Shown: positions 27,195-41,743 of the stretch, piece after piece
Layout of the letters: each line of letters opens with the position of its first letter
How positions within the stretch are numbered: the stretch's first letter is position 1
From: CAWEEP01 sp963808125
GTDB lineage: Bacteria; Chloroflexota; Dormibacteria; Aeolococcales; Aeolococcaceae
Length of the DNA stretch: 55,696 bases
Reading direction: 5' to 3'
NCBI GenBank assembly: GCA_963808125.1
Contig: CAWEEP010000004.1
Coordinates: 1-55,696 of the forward strand
Program-made: the position numbers and the translations under genes
Notes under the pieces: generated by a model
What the model was told of the DNA's origin: nothing
What the model saw: only the letters and a program-made list of their open reading frames with translations
Databases searched by the model: none

Positions 27195-28587
27195 TTGGCC
27201 CCCACGACGACCCAGGAGCACGAACCCCTCACCATGGAAGACCTCCTCAGGGAGGAGGAGACCCGCGTCCGCTCGCTGTCGTACGGCGACATCGTCGAGG
27301 GCACGGTGGTGCGCGTCGATCCCGACGAGGTGCTCGTCGACATCGGCGCCAAGTCCGAGGGCATCATCTCCAACCGGGAGATCTCCGGCCGCAACGAGGC
27401 CGCCATCACCCTGACCCCGGGCGACCTCATCAAGGTCTATGTGCTCCAGCCCGAGGACGACGAGGGGCGCGTCATCCTCTCCCTGCGCAAGGCGCGCGCC
27501 GAGTCCATCTGGCAGGCTGTTGCCGAGAAGGAGTTCGGAGGGGGAGATCCTCGACGCTGAGGTCCGCGAGCAGAACAAGGGCGGCCTCATCGTCAACATC
27601 ATGGGTCTGCGCGGATTCCTGCCCAGCAGCCAGGTGGCGCGTCAGTTCTCCGGCAACCTCATGGAGCTGGTTGGCACCAAGATCCCCGTCAAGATCCTCG
27701 AGGTCAACCGCAAGCGGAACCGCCTCATCGTCTCGCAGCGCGCGGCCCAAGACGAGGACCGGGCGCGCCAGCGTGAGGAGCTGTTCGAGAAGCTCAAGGT
27801 GAGCGACGTCATCACCGGCAAGGTCAGCGGCCTGACCAGCTACGGCGCCTTCGTCAACCTCGGCGGCGCCGACGGTCTGATCCATATCAGCGAGCTGTCC
27901 TGGGATCGCATCAACAACGTCTCCGACATGCTGAATGTCGGCGACGAGGTGCGCGTCAAGGTCATCAAGCTCGACCCCGAGCTGTCGCGCATCAGCCTCT
28001 CGCTGCGACAGATGAGCGAGGATCCGTGGGACACCATCGAGAACCGGTTCCCGCCGGGCAAGATGGTCGAGGGCGAGGTCACCAAGACCAAGAAGTACGG
28101 TGCCTTCCTGCAGATCGCGGACGGCGTCGAAGGGCTGCTCCACATCAGCGAGTTGTCGTGGGATCACGTCGAGCGCACCGAGGACGTGCTCAAGGTCGGC
28201 GAGAAGGTCAACGTGATGGTGCTCAGCGCCGACCGGACGCGGCGCCGCATCAGCCTCTCGCTGCGGCAGCTGCACGGCGGTGGGCCGGAGGGCCCCGGCG
28301 AGTACGTCCCGCCGACCTACGACTTCGGCGACGATGACGACGACGCGGAGACCGGCGACACGCCCCCGGCCGTCAAGGACGAGAAGGCCGCCGAGGTCTC
28401 CTCCGCCCCGGAGGCCGAGGCGGAGACCGCAGTCGCGACGGAGGCGGAGGTCGAGGCCACCGCCCCCGACGACGAGTTGGAGGCCGTGGCCATCTCGGAG
28501 CCGGACGACGCCGTGGCGGGTGTGGAGGAGCCCGTGGCGGCGCCCGAGGAGCCCGTGGCGGTGCCCGAGGAGCCCGTGGCGGGCTGA
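27195..28587 (+). CDS. rpsA: 30S ribosomal protein bS1, one frameshift
   Basis: RNA-binding protein that helps the 30S subunit capture mRNA. About 463 residues after repair. It has four S1 domains: VEGTVVRVDPDEVLVDIGAK; EILDAEVREQNKGGLIVN with RGFLPSSQV; VITGKVSGLTSYGAFVNLGG with DGLIHISELSWDRI; and VEGEVTKTKKYGAFLQIADG with EGLLHISELSWDHV. The frameshift near 27540 is one extra G. The tail is Glu/Ala/Pro-rich with three near-identical EEPVA units. TTG 27195 has AAGGAG just upstream; ATG 27234 in frame is an alternative. Four domains are typical of high-GC Gram-positives and Chloroflexota, against six in E. coli. Confidence 0.93.
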
Positions 28588-28612
28588 CCACGCGCCGGGA
28601 CCGAGAGCCCTT

Positions 28613-28635
28613 CCCGTCGCCGGAACGGTGACGGG
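28613..28635 (+). terminator. Hairpin downstream of rpsA
   Basis: CCCGTCGCCG pairs with CGGTGACGGG (ten pairs, one G:U) around the loop GAA, 26 nt after the rpsA stop. No T tract follows. It probably ends or attenuates the rpsA transcript before clpC. Confidence 0.5.
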
Positions 28636-28762
28636 ATCGGCACAGGGCCAGGTTGGCGCGAGTAGCGAGACCCCCCGATGGGCATAATGGGGGAGGTCGG
28701 AGCACGCGACGCACTGGCCCCTCCCTTCTTCAGGTGGGGCCGGCCGGAGCACGGAGGCAGTC

Positions 28763-31276
<2,514 letters not shown>

Positions 31277-31283
31277 CCACCTC

Positions 31284-33412
31284 GTGGTCTCGGGTCGGGA
31301 CATCCCCGCGCTCGTCGGCGGCATGACGCTGGACGAGAAGGCATCCCTCACCGCCGGCGTCGGCTTCTGGCACACGGCGGCCGTCCCGCGGCTCGGCATC
31401 CCCGCCGTCAAGTTCACCGACGGCCCCAACGGCGCGCGGGGGAGACGGCCAACTTCCTCTCCGTCACGCCGTCCATCTGCATCCCCTGCGCGACGGCCCT
31501 GGGGGCGACCTGGGACCCCGCGCTGGTGGAGCGGGCCGCCGCCGCGGTCGCCCGCCAGGCCCGCGACAAGGGGGCGCGCGTCCTCCTCGCCCCCACCGTG
31601 AACCTGCACCGCCATCCTCTGTGGGGGCGCAACTTCGAGGCCTTCTCGGAGGATCCCATCCTCACGGCGAGGCTGGCCGTCGCCTACATTCGGGGCGTCC
31701 AGGGCCAGGGCGTCATCGCCACCGTCAAGCATCTCGTCGGCAACGAGACCGAGTTCGAGCGTTACACGAGCTCGTCGGTGATCGACGAGCGCACCCTCCG
31801 CGAGCTGTACCTGGTGCCCTTCGAGCACGCCGTGAGGAGCGCCTCGGTGCTGGCGCTGATGACCAGCTACAACCGCGTCAACGGCAAGCACGTCCCCGAC
31901 ACCGCGCAATTCCTCCGCGACATCGTTCGCGGGGAGTGGGGTTTCCAGGGCTTCGTCATGACCGATTGGTTCGGCCTGGCAGACACCGTCGAGGCGGGCG
32001 GCGCCGGCCTCGACCTGGAGATGCCGGGACCCGCCCGCGCCTTCGGACCGGCGCTCGCGGACGCCGTGCGCTCGGGGCAGGTCCCCGAGGCGGAGGTCGA
32101 CGCCAAGGTCGGGCGCATGCTGGCCGTCCTCGACGGGATCGGCGCCCTCGACGATCCGCCGGCGGGCGAGGAGGCCCCGGTCGACCGCCCCGAGGACCGC
32201 GCCACCACCCGTCTCGCCGCCTCGCAGGCGGCGGTGCTGCTCACCAACCGCGGCGTCCTCCCCCTCGACGCCGGCGCGTTGGGGCGGATCGCCGTGGTCG
32301 GGCCCAACGCCGACCGGCCGGCGATCATGGGCGGAGGCAGCGCCACCGTCCAGCCCCACTACCTGCTGTCCCCGCTGGCGGCCCTCCGGCAGCGCGTCGG
32401 CGCCGGGGTCGAGGTCGTGCACGAGGCGGCGGAGGACGAGGCCGGCATCGAGCGTGCGGTGGGCCTGGCCAGCGGCAGCGACGCCGTCATCGTCGTCGTC
32501 GGCACCGACGCCAAGGTGGAGAGCGAGGGCTACGACCGCGACACCATGGATCTTCCTGGCCACCAGGACGACCTGGTCCGGCGGATCGTCGCCGTCACCT
32601 CGCGCGCGGTCGTGGTGGTGAACTCCGGGTCTCCGGTGAGCATGCCGTGGGCCGATCAGGCCGGCGCGCTGCTGCAGACCTGGTTCTCCGGACAGGAGCA
32701 CGCCAATGCCCTGGTCGACGTCCTGCTCGGCGAGGCCGACCCCGGCGGCCGCCTGCCGGTGACGCTGCCGCTGCGCATCGAGCACACACCGGCGTTCGGA
32801 AACTTCCCCGGCGAGAGCAGCCAGGTCCGCTACGGCGAGGGACTGCTCGTCGGCTACCGCTGGTATGAGGCCCGGCAGCTGCCGGTGCGCTTCCCCTTCG
32901 GCCACGGCCTCTCCTACACCACCTTCGAGATCGGGGCGCCGCGGCTGTCGAGTCCGCGCCTGGCGGCGGGCGAGCGGCTCCGCATCGAGATCCCCGTCAC
33001 CAACACGGGGACGCGCGGGGGCAGTGAGGTCGTCCAGCTCTACGTCGCACCGCCGGGCGCAGGCCACCCGGGCCCCGATCGGCGTCTGCGGCCGGTGCAG
33101 GAGCTGAAGGCATTCGCCAAGGTCCGGCTGAACTCCGGCGAATCCACCACCGTCACCCTGGAGCTTGGGGCCCGTTCCTTCGCCTACTGGGACGTGGCGG
33201 ACACGGACTGGCCTCTTCTGGCGGGCCGCCGCGCCAATCCCGGCCAGCACATCCACGACGGCCCGCTGCACCGGCAGCGCGCAGGCTGGTACCTGGACGG
33301 CGGCACGTACGAGCTTCACGTGGGACGGTCGTCGGCCGACATCGCCCACCGCGTCGCCGTCGAGGTCGCCGGCGGACCCGAGCCCCTCGACCCCGCCAGC
33401 CCGCTGGACTGA
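31284..33412 (+). CDS. Glycoside hydrolase family 3 beta-glucosidase, one frameshift
   Basis: Probable exo-acting beta-glycosidase. The N-terminal (alpha/beta)8 domain has RLGIPAVKFTDGPNGARG, then TALGATWDPALVERAA, GRNFEAFSEDP, TVKHLVGNETE (catalytic-site Lys-His) and FVMTDWFG, whose Asp is the expected nucleophile. The second domain reads IAVVGPNADRPAIMGGGSAT, and VVVVNSGSPVSMPW follows. The C-terminal fibronectin-III-like domain includes IEIPVTNTGTRGGSEVVQLYV split over its strands. One missing G near 31438 breaks the frame. No signal peptide is visible, so it is likely cytoplasmic. GTG 31284 lies 7 nt after the clpC stop, with no clear SD. The sugar specificity is unknown. Confidence 0.9.
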
Positions 33413-33469
33413 CCCCGCTTCCGCAGTTGCGCGACGATGCGCCTGGCGCCGCGCCATTACGATGGAGGC

Positions 33470-33673
33470 GTGGCTGAGGTGGGACGAGGACGCGGAGCGG
33501 CCAAGCGCAGGATCGCCCAGGACGCGACGATCCTGCCCGACCTGGAGCGCTTGGACGAGAAGCTGGAGGGCCTCGACGAGGTGCCGCCGGAAGCCTTCGC
33601 GGCAGAGCCGCGCGCGCTCCGTCAGGCGCTGCGCAAGGTCTGGTGCAAGGCTCGCAAGGGCCGGTCCCGGTAG
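33470..33673 (+). CDS. Small basic protein of unknown function
   Basis: No family recognised. About 67 residues, with a basic start (GRGRGAAKRRIAQDATIL), a central acidic helix (DLERLDEKLEGLDEVPPEAF) and a basic helical end (LRQALRKVWCKARKGRSR). This charge pattern suggests a nucleic-acid-associated or ribosome-associated helical protein, but that is only an inference. Start choices: GTG 33470 lies 6 nt after TACGAT (33458-33463), a leaderless arrangement; GTG 33479 has GGAGG 10 nt upstream; ATG 33437 is further out. It lies between the GH3 gene and the convergent fic gene. Confidence 0.5.
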   Translation: MAEVGRGRGAAKRRIAQDATILPDLERLDEKLEGLDEVPPEAFAAEPRALRQALRKVWCKARKGRSR

Positions 33674-33677
33674 CGGG

Positions 33678-34952
33678 TCAGCCGGGGCTCGGGCCCGCCA
33701 GTCGCCGCCGGCTCAGGCGGTGCCCGGAGGCGACGGGCGGCACGGTCCCACGGCGTCGAGTTCCTGAGACGGACCCGCTGACCGTCCGCTCGAAGCTGTC
33801 CAGCAGACCGAAGAGGAGCGGAGCGCTCCATCGCCGACCCCGGCGAACGTCCGGCTGGTGGCGGCGCAACACGCCGGACGCCTCGAGCCGCAGGACGGCC
33901 TCGTTGGCCGCCTGGAAGGAGACGCCGAGCTCGGCGGCGACGAGAGGAACGTCGAGCACGGGAATGCTTGGCAGGCGCTCGATGAGGCGCCGGGTACTGG
34001 AACCGCGGCGCGGCTCACCCGCCTGCTCCGCCCAGTTCCTCTGCAGGTCGTCGAGCGCGCTGAAGAAGGTCTCCGACCCCTGACACGCCGCGATCGCCGT
34101 CCTGGCCACGATGACGAGCCACGCGTCGAGGTTGCCGCCGCGGTAGCCGGTGAGCCCGGCGACATACGTCCGAGGGTTGGCGGCGAGGACGATGCTCAGC
34201 GGTGGCACGTACTGTTCGACCAGCCGCCTGCGGCGCAGAACGGCGTGGATCAGGGCCCGACCCACCCGTCCATTGCCGTCCTCGAAGGGATGGACAGTCT
34301 CGAACTGAGCGTGAGCGATCGCCGCCTGAGCCAGGGGGGACACGTCCCGACGCCCCAGGAATCGGCACAGATCCGACGTCAGCCGGGCGACCTCCCCCTC
34401 TGGCGGTGGGATGAAGTCAGCGGTTCGCGGAGACACCAACTGCGGTGGCCCGATCCAGTTCTGGACGGTGCGGAACCGGCCGGCCGTGCTCGTGAGGGGC
34501 CCGAGGAGGGTGCGGTGGATGCTGAGGAGGATGTCCGGAGTGAACGGCGCCGGGCCGGCTCCGGCCTCGATCGCCGTCGAGACCGCCCACACATTGCCGA
34601 CCACCTCGCGGGCCGGCGCCCGGGAGTGTTCGGGATCGAAGAGGGCCTCGGCGAGCTGGCGATGACCGACGACCAGGCCCTCGATGCGAGATGAGCTGAT
34701 GCCCTCGGCTCGGAGGAGGAGCCGCGACAGGGACTCCAATGAGGCCACGTGACGCGTGCGCCCGTCGAGATCGCGGACAGCGTGCTCGGCGGCGTCGACG
34801 GCCTCCCCGGCTTCCCGCGAAAGGCGCACATCGAGATCGGCGATCGGATCGGGAACGAAGGCGCGATGGCGCAGAGGGTGTCTGTCAGGGCGGGGGAGGA
34901 TCGCCCCAGCCTCATCCGGAGGTTTCCAAACTCGCTCGACGTACTCGGGCAT
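33678..34952 (-). CDS. fic: Fic-domain protein with N-terminal inhibitory helix and C-terminal winged-helix-like region
   Basis: Probable AMP-transferase. The active-site motif HPFEDGNGRVGR lies near residue 210, after FETV. The inhibitory motif SSSRIEG fits (S/T)xxxE(G/N) near residue 85, where Glu blocks ATP in autoinhibited class II Fic proteins. A C-terminal region (VPLVAAELGVSFQAANEAVL, then LEASGVLRR) looks like a helix-turn-helix. The protein has about 424 residues in one frame, and the domain order matches chromosomal Fic/DUF4172-like proteins. ATG 34952 has AAGGA 8 nt upstream; an ATG at 35015 adds 21 residues but lies inside an inverted repeat. No antitoxin gene is adjacent. Confidence 0.9.
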   Translation of the reverse strand: MPEYVERVWKPPDEAGAILPRPDRHPLRHRAFVPDPIADLDVRLSREAGEAVDAAEHAVRDLDGRTRHVASLESLSRLLLRAEGISSSRIEGLVVGHRQLAEALFDPEHSRAPAREVVGNVWAVSTAIEAGAGPAPFTPDILLSIHRTLLGPLTSTAGRFRTVQNWIGPPQLVSPRTADFIPPPEGEVARLTSDLCRFLGRRDVSPLAQAAIAHAQFETVHPFEDGNGRVGRALIHAVLRRRRLVEQYVPPLSIVLAANPRTYVAGLTGYRGGNLDAWLVIVARTAIAACQGSETFFSALDDLQRNWAEQAGEPRRGSSTRRLIERLPSIPVLDVPLVAAELGVSFQAANEAVLRLEASGVLRRHQPDVRRGRRWSAPLLFGLLDSFERTVSGSVSGTRRRGTVPPVASGHRLSRRRLAGPSPG

Positions 34953-34962
34953 CTGGGCGTTC

Positions 34963-34989
34963 CTTGAACAGTGGCGTGGCTTATTCAAG
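34963..34989. promoter_or_regulatory. Inverted repeat in front of fic (operator candidate)
   Basis: CTTGAA and TTCAAG form a perfect 6-bp inverted repeat with a 15-nt spacer. A second pair, TATTC-AA-GAATA, overlaps its right arm (34983-34994). On the minus strand a TATTCT hexamer (34988-34993) could be the fic -10, so the repeat would sit on the transcription start region. The stretch is AT-rich compared with its surroundings. Confidence 0.4.
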
Positions 34990-35114
34990 AATAGTAGGTA
35001 ATCTGGAATAGCCACGCTGCGGCTGGCGAACCCACCCGTCTCCCCGACGCCGGCGATGTTGCGCTGGGCGCTTCATGCGGGACTGAGCCACGGTCGGAGC
35101 GCAGGGCCCGTCGA

Positions 35115-35143
35115 TGGACAGAGATCTCCACCGCTGGTATCGT
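35115..35143 (+). promoter_or_regulatory. uvrA promoter candidate
   Basis: TGGACA (35115-35120), a 17-nt spacer, and TATCGT (35138-35143) preceded by TGG, an extended -10. This is the best -35/-10 pair I found in the window. A transcription start would fall near 35150, giving a leader of about 65 nt. Confidence 0.55.
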
Positions 35144-35154
35144 ACGGATGTTCG
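35141..35154. promoter_or_regulatory. LexA (SOS) box candidate overlapping the uvrA -10
   Basis: CGTACGGATGTTCG fits the Gram-positive/actinobacterial LexA consensus CGAAC-N4-GTTCG at 9 of 10 fixed positions, and its centre GGAT fits RNRY. It covers the end of the -10 and the likely start site, the usual place for LexA repression. uvrA is a classical SOS gene. Confidence 0.6.
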
Positions 35155-35214
35155 TTAGGCGCCGACGGCGCGCTCGCAACGGCCCGTCATGAGGTTCTGG
35201 GTACCCTAGCTTCA

Positions 35215-38251
<3,037 letters not shown>

Positions 38252-38303
38252 GCCCGGCGGGCCTTTCTCCCCGATCCTCCTTCAATTGCGCTATTTTTCC
38301 CAT

Positions 38304-38600
38304 ATGATCCAGCCGCACGACGGCGACGACAGGCGCCAGCGGCTACGCCGTCTCGACGACTGCCTGACCGTGCTGGAGCAGGCGCACGAGATGGACGTCA
38401 CCGTGGTCAGCGAGGCCATGGCGGCGGCGGTGGCCGACCGGGTGCCCACCGTTCAGGCGGGGATGCTCATCGCCGACGCCATCGAGGAGGTTCTGCGCCA
38501 GCAAGAGCCCTACATGGTGCAGGTCCGTCCCGAGGTGTCCCGCCGCATCCGCCGCCGCCGCGACCCGTTCGACGTCCGCCTCCTCCTCCAGCGGCGCTGA
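38304..38600 (+). CDS. Small acidic/basic helical protein of unknown function (98 aa)
   Basis: No family recognised. MIQPHDGDDRRQRLRRLDDC is followed by LTVLEQAHEMDVTVVSEAMA, VADRVPTVQAGMLIADAIEE, then VLRQQEPYMVQVRPEVSRRI and a basic end (RRRRDPFDV). The middle is a long amphipathic helix. It lies 52 nt after uvrA. The start is well defined: a locally AT-rich patch carries TATTTT (38292-38297) ending 6 nt before ATG 38304, with no SD, which suggests its own leaderless transcript rather than read-through from uvrA. Convincing codon usage over the whole frame supports a real gene. Confidence 0.65.
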   Translation: MIQPHDGDDRRQRLRRLDDCLTVLEQAHEMDVTVVSEAMAAAVADRVPTVQAGMLIADAIEEVLRQQEPYMVQVRPEVSRRIRRRRDPFDVRLLLQRR

Positions 38601-38702
38601 GCCTCCAGGCCGGCCGGCCGGCTTTCCTCCGGCTGCCGCCCGAAGGTGGGCCTCGAAGACCAGGGTGGCCGTGCCCGTGAACGGGATACACTCCCCCTGA
38701 TC

Positions 38703-41700
38703 ATGAGTGCGTTCGGTCTGGACCCCGAGCAGATGTTCCGTCGCCGGCCTCGGGTGGTGAGGACCAGGCCCCCGTCGAAGCTGCGGCGGATCCTCCTCAT
38801 CGTGGCGGCCGTGATCGTCGTCCTGGTCATCATCGCCGGCTCGCTGATGCGCCTCCGGGTCGACTACCTCTTCCTCTCCAGCCTCGGCCACAGCAACGTC
38901 TTCTGGACGCCGCTGGTCACCCAGGTGATCCTCTTCATCGTCGGCATGGTCGTCACCGGCGGCCTGGTGGGGGTCAGCGTGCCCTTCTGGTCACGGGCCC
39001 TCGCGTGCATCGACGCCCGCGCCGGCCGCTGGGGCTTCTGGATCGGGGTGGCCATCGCCGTGCTTGCCGGCATCGGTGGGGGCGCGCACCTGGCCGGGGC
39101 CTGGCAGGACGTGCTCCTCTGGCTTCACGGCCATCCGTTCGGCGCCTCTGACCCGGTCTTCCACATGGACTACGGGTTCTTCGTCTTCACCCTGCCGGTG
39201 ATCGACAGCGTCTCCGCGCTGCTTTGGGGCGCCGCCATCGTCGGCTTCCTCGGCGCGGCCGGCGTCGCCGCCCTCGCCCTGGTCGTCATCCAGGCGCCGG
39301 ACGAGATCGACATCCCGCTGAAGCCGGTGGAGGGCCGAACCACCGTTGACGGCCTCCGCATCGCGCTGCTCCACACCGGCGGGGCGATGGCGGCGATCTT
39401 CGTCCTCGCCGCCCTCGGCGCCCACTTCGGCGCCTATCACCTGGCCACCTCCCCGCACCCTGAGTACTCGTTCACCGGTCCCGACGCGACCGAGCTCAAC
39501 GTCACCCGGCCGGTGCTCGGCGCCCTACAGGTGATCGCGCTCATCTTCGCCGCGGGGACGATCGCCCTGCTCTGGCTGCGCGTCCGGCAGAAGCCGGGCA
39601 TGTCCGCCGTCTACATCCTGGGCGGCGTGCTGGGCGGCTGGCTGGTGCTCGCCGGGGCTCTCCAGACCATCCCCGCCGCCGTGTACACCGCTGTCTCGGT
39701 GAACCCGAACGCCCAGTCGGCGCAGGCGCAGTCGATCACGAACTACCTGGACGCCAGCCGCTACGCCTGGGGCTTGGAGACGACGACGAGCAGTCCCGAC
39801 GTCGTCAGCCAATCCTTCGGCGCGGTGAACCCGCCCGCCCTGAGCGATCTGTCGGCCGACCCGACGACGTTGAACAACGTCCGCATCGTGGACACCAGCC
39901 AGCTCCCCGACGTCCTCGACCAGATCGACCGGAGCCGCAGCTACCAGAGCTACACGGGCATCACCGTTGACCGTTACCCCGACGCGAACGGCAACGAGAC
40001 CGAGGTGATGATCGGCGCCCGCGAGATCTCCGAAAGCAACATCCCGAATGACAACTTCGTCAACCAGACCTTCGTCTACACCCACGGCTACGGCATCACC
40101 GCGGTCTCCGTCAACCAGGTCGCCGCCGAGGGCAAGCCGAACATCCTGGTCGGCAAGCAGCCCCTCCAGCAGGTCGACCCCAATGCCCCGCCGGCCCTCG
40201 ACCTCACGGCCACGGGCGGCGATCCCGCCATCTACTGCGGTGAGGAGACCAGCCAGCCGGTGGTGGTCAACACCAAGGTGCCCGAGTTCGACTACCCGGC
40301 GACTCCCGACCAGTACAACCACGCCGGCACCGGAATGGCCGGCTTCACCATCAACAACCCCTTCGACAAGCTGGCCACCTCGGTCACGGAGTTCGGCGGC
40401 CTCAACCTCTTCCTCAGCGACGAGCCCAACAGCGACAGCACGGTGCTGATGCACCGCACCATCGCTGACCGGATCCAGACAGTGGCGCCCTTCCTCACCG
40501 TGGACGGAGATCCCTACATCGTCTCCGACCCCGACACCGGCCACCTGATGTGGATCGCCGACGCCTACGTCCAGACCGGGGCCTTCCCCAAGTCGGACAA
40601 CATCAATGGCATCTCCTACCAGCGCAACGCCGTCAAGGCGGTGGTTGACGCCCGCACCTGCGCCGTCAGCCTCTACGCCGTGGACCTCAACGAGCCGCTG
40701 ACAGCGGCCTGGAACGCCATCTACCCCGGCCTGCTGCAGCCGCTGAGCCAGATGCCCTCCTTCCTCGTTCAGCACCTTCGCTACCCGCAGGACCTCTTCA
40801 CCAATCAGGCCAAGGTCTACGCCCAGGTGCACGTCACGAGCGCCGCCGGCTTCTTCACCAGGAACGACTTCTACAGCCTCTCCCAGCAGCTGGACAGCAG
40901 CGGCAACACGACGACGACGTCGCCTCAGTACGTGGAGTTGACACTGCCGGGCACCTCGGAGGCGCAGTTCGTCCTGCTCCAGACCTTCAGCCCCTACCAG
41001 AGCGGCAGCGGGGGCACCGCCAACAACATGACGGCGTGGCTGGCGGCGGAGTCCGACTACACGACGACCAACCATCCCCAATTGGTATCGGTGCCGCTGA
41101 AGAACAACACCAACGTGCTGGGGCCGCTGCAGTTCGACAACAACTCCAACACCGACCCCACCATCAGCCAGGAGAAGACCCTGCTGAGCCAGTCGGGCTC
41201 ATCCGTCTATCTGGGCAACGTCATCGTGCTGCCCTTCAATGACGACTCGTTCCTCTACGTCCGGCCCTTCTATGTCTCGGCGCAGAGCAGCAACGGCTCG
41301 AGTTTCCCCCAGCTCCGTTACGTGATCGTCGGCACACAGAACTCGGTTGCCTTTGGGACGAGTCTGCCCGCGGCGCTGGAGGCCCTCTTCAACACCACCG
41401 CCGCCATCCCCGGGCTGACCGTGCCGTCGACCTCCACGTCGCCAACGCCGTCGCCTTCGCCGGGAGCCAGCCCGACGCCGTCGCCCTCCGCCGGAGCGAC
41501 GCCGACGCCTGCGACGGCGCTGACGGGGCAGGAGCTGACCGTCCTTGCCGACCTGGTGCAGCAGGAGTCGAACCTGGAGTTCCGCGTATGCGAGCGGCAA
41601 CCTGGCGGCCGCAGGCTCGGCGCAGCAGGCGATCAACGCCGACATCACCGAGCTCAACAATCTGCTGAAGCAGGGCGGGGTGACCATCCCGACCCCGACG

Positions 41701-41736
41701 GCGGCGCCCACGCCCACGCCGTCGCTGGGCCCGTAG
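38703..41736 (+). CDS. UPF0182-family membrane protein, frameshift near the 3' end
   Basis: Large membrane protein of unknown function, common in actinobacteria and also found in some cyanobacteria, Firmicutes and Chloroflexota. Seven N-terminal transmembrane helices lie in residues 30-340 (for example ILLIVAAVIVVLVIIAGSLM and ILGGVLGGWLVLAGALQTIP). A large extracytoplasmic domain follows, with family blocks such as VDRYPD, IGAREI, VYTHGYG, VNTKVPEFDYP and RLRYPQDLF-like HLRYPQDLF. A Pro/Thr/Ser-rich linker (41420-41510) leads to a final helix pair. The frame breaks near 41575 and resumes to TAG 41734-41736. ATG 38703 has no SD; TACACT (38687-38692) ends 10 nt upstream. Confidence 0.93.
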
Positions 41737-41743
41737 CGGCCGG

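Noticed and set aside
33678..34952. Fic protein as half of a toxin-antitoxin pair
   Set aside because: The inhibitory helix is inside the same protein (class II arrangement) and no small antitoxin gene lies next to it on the same strand.
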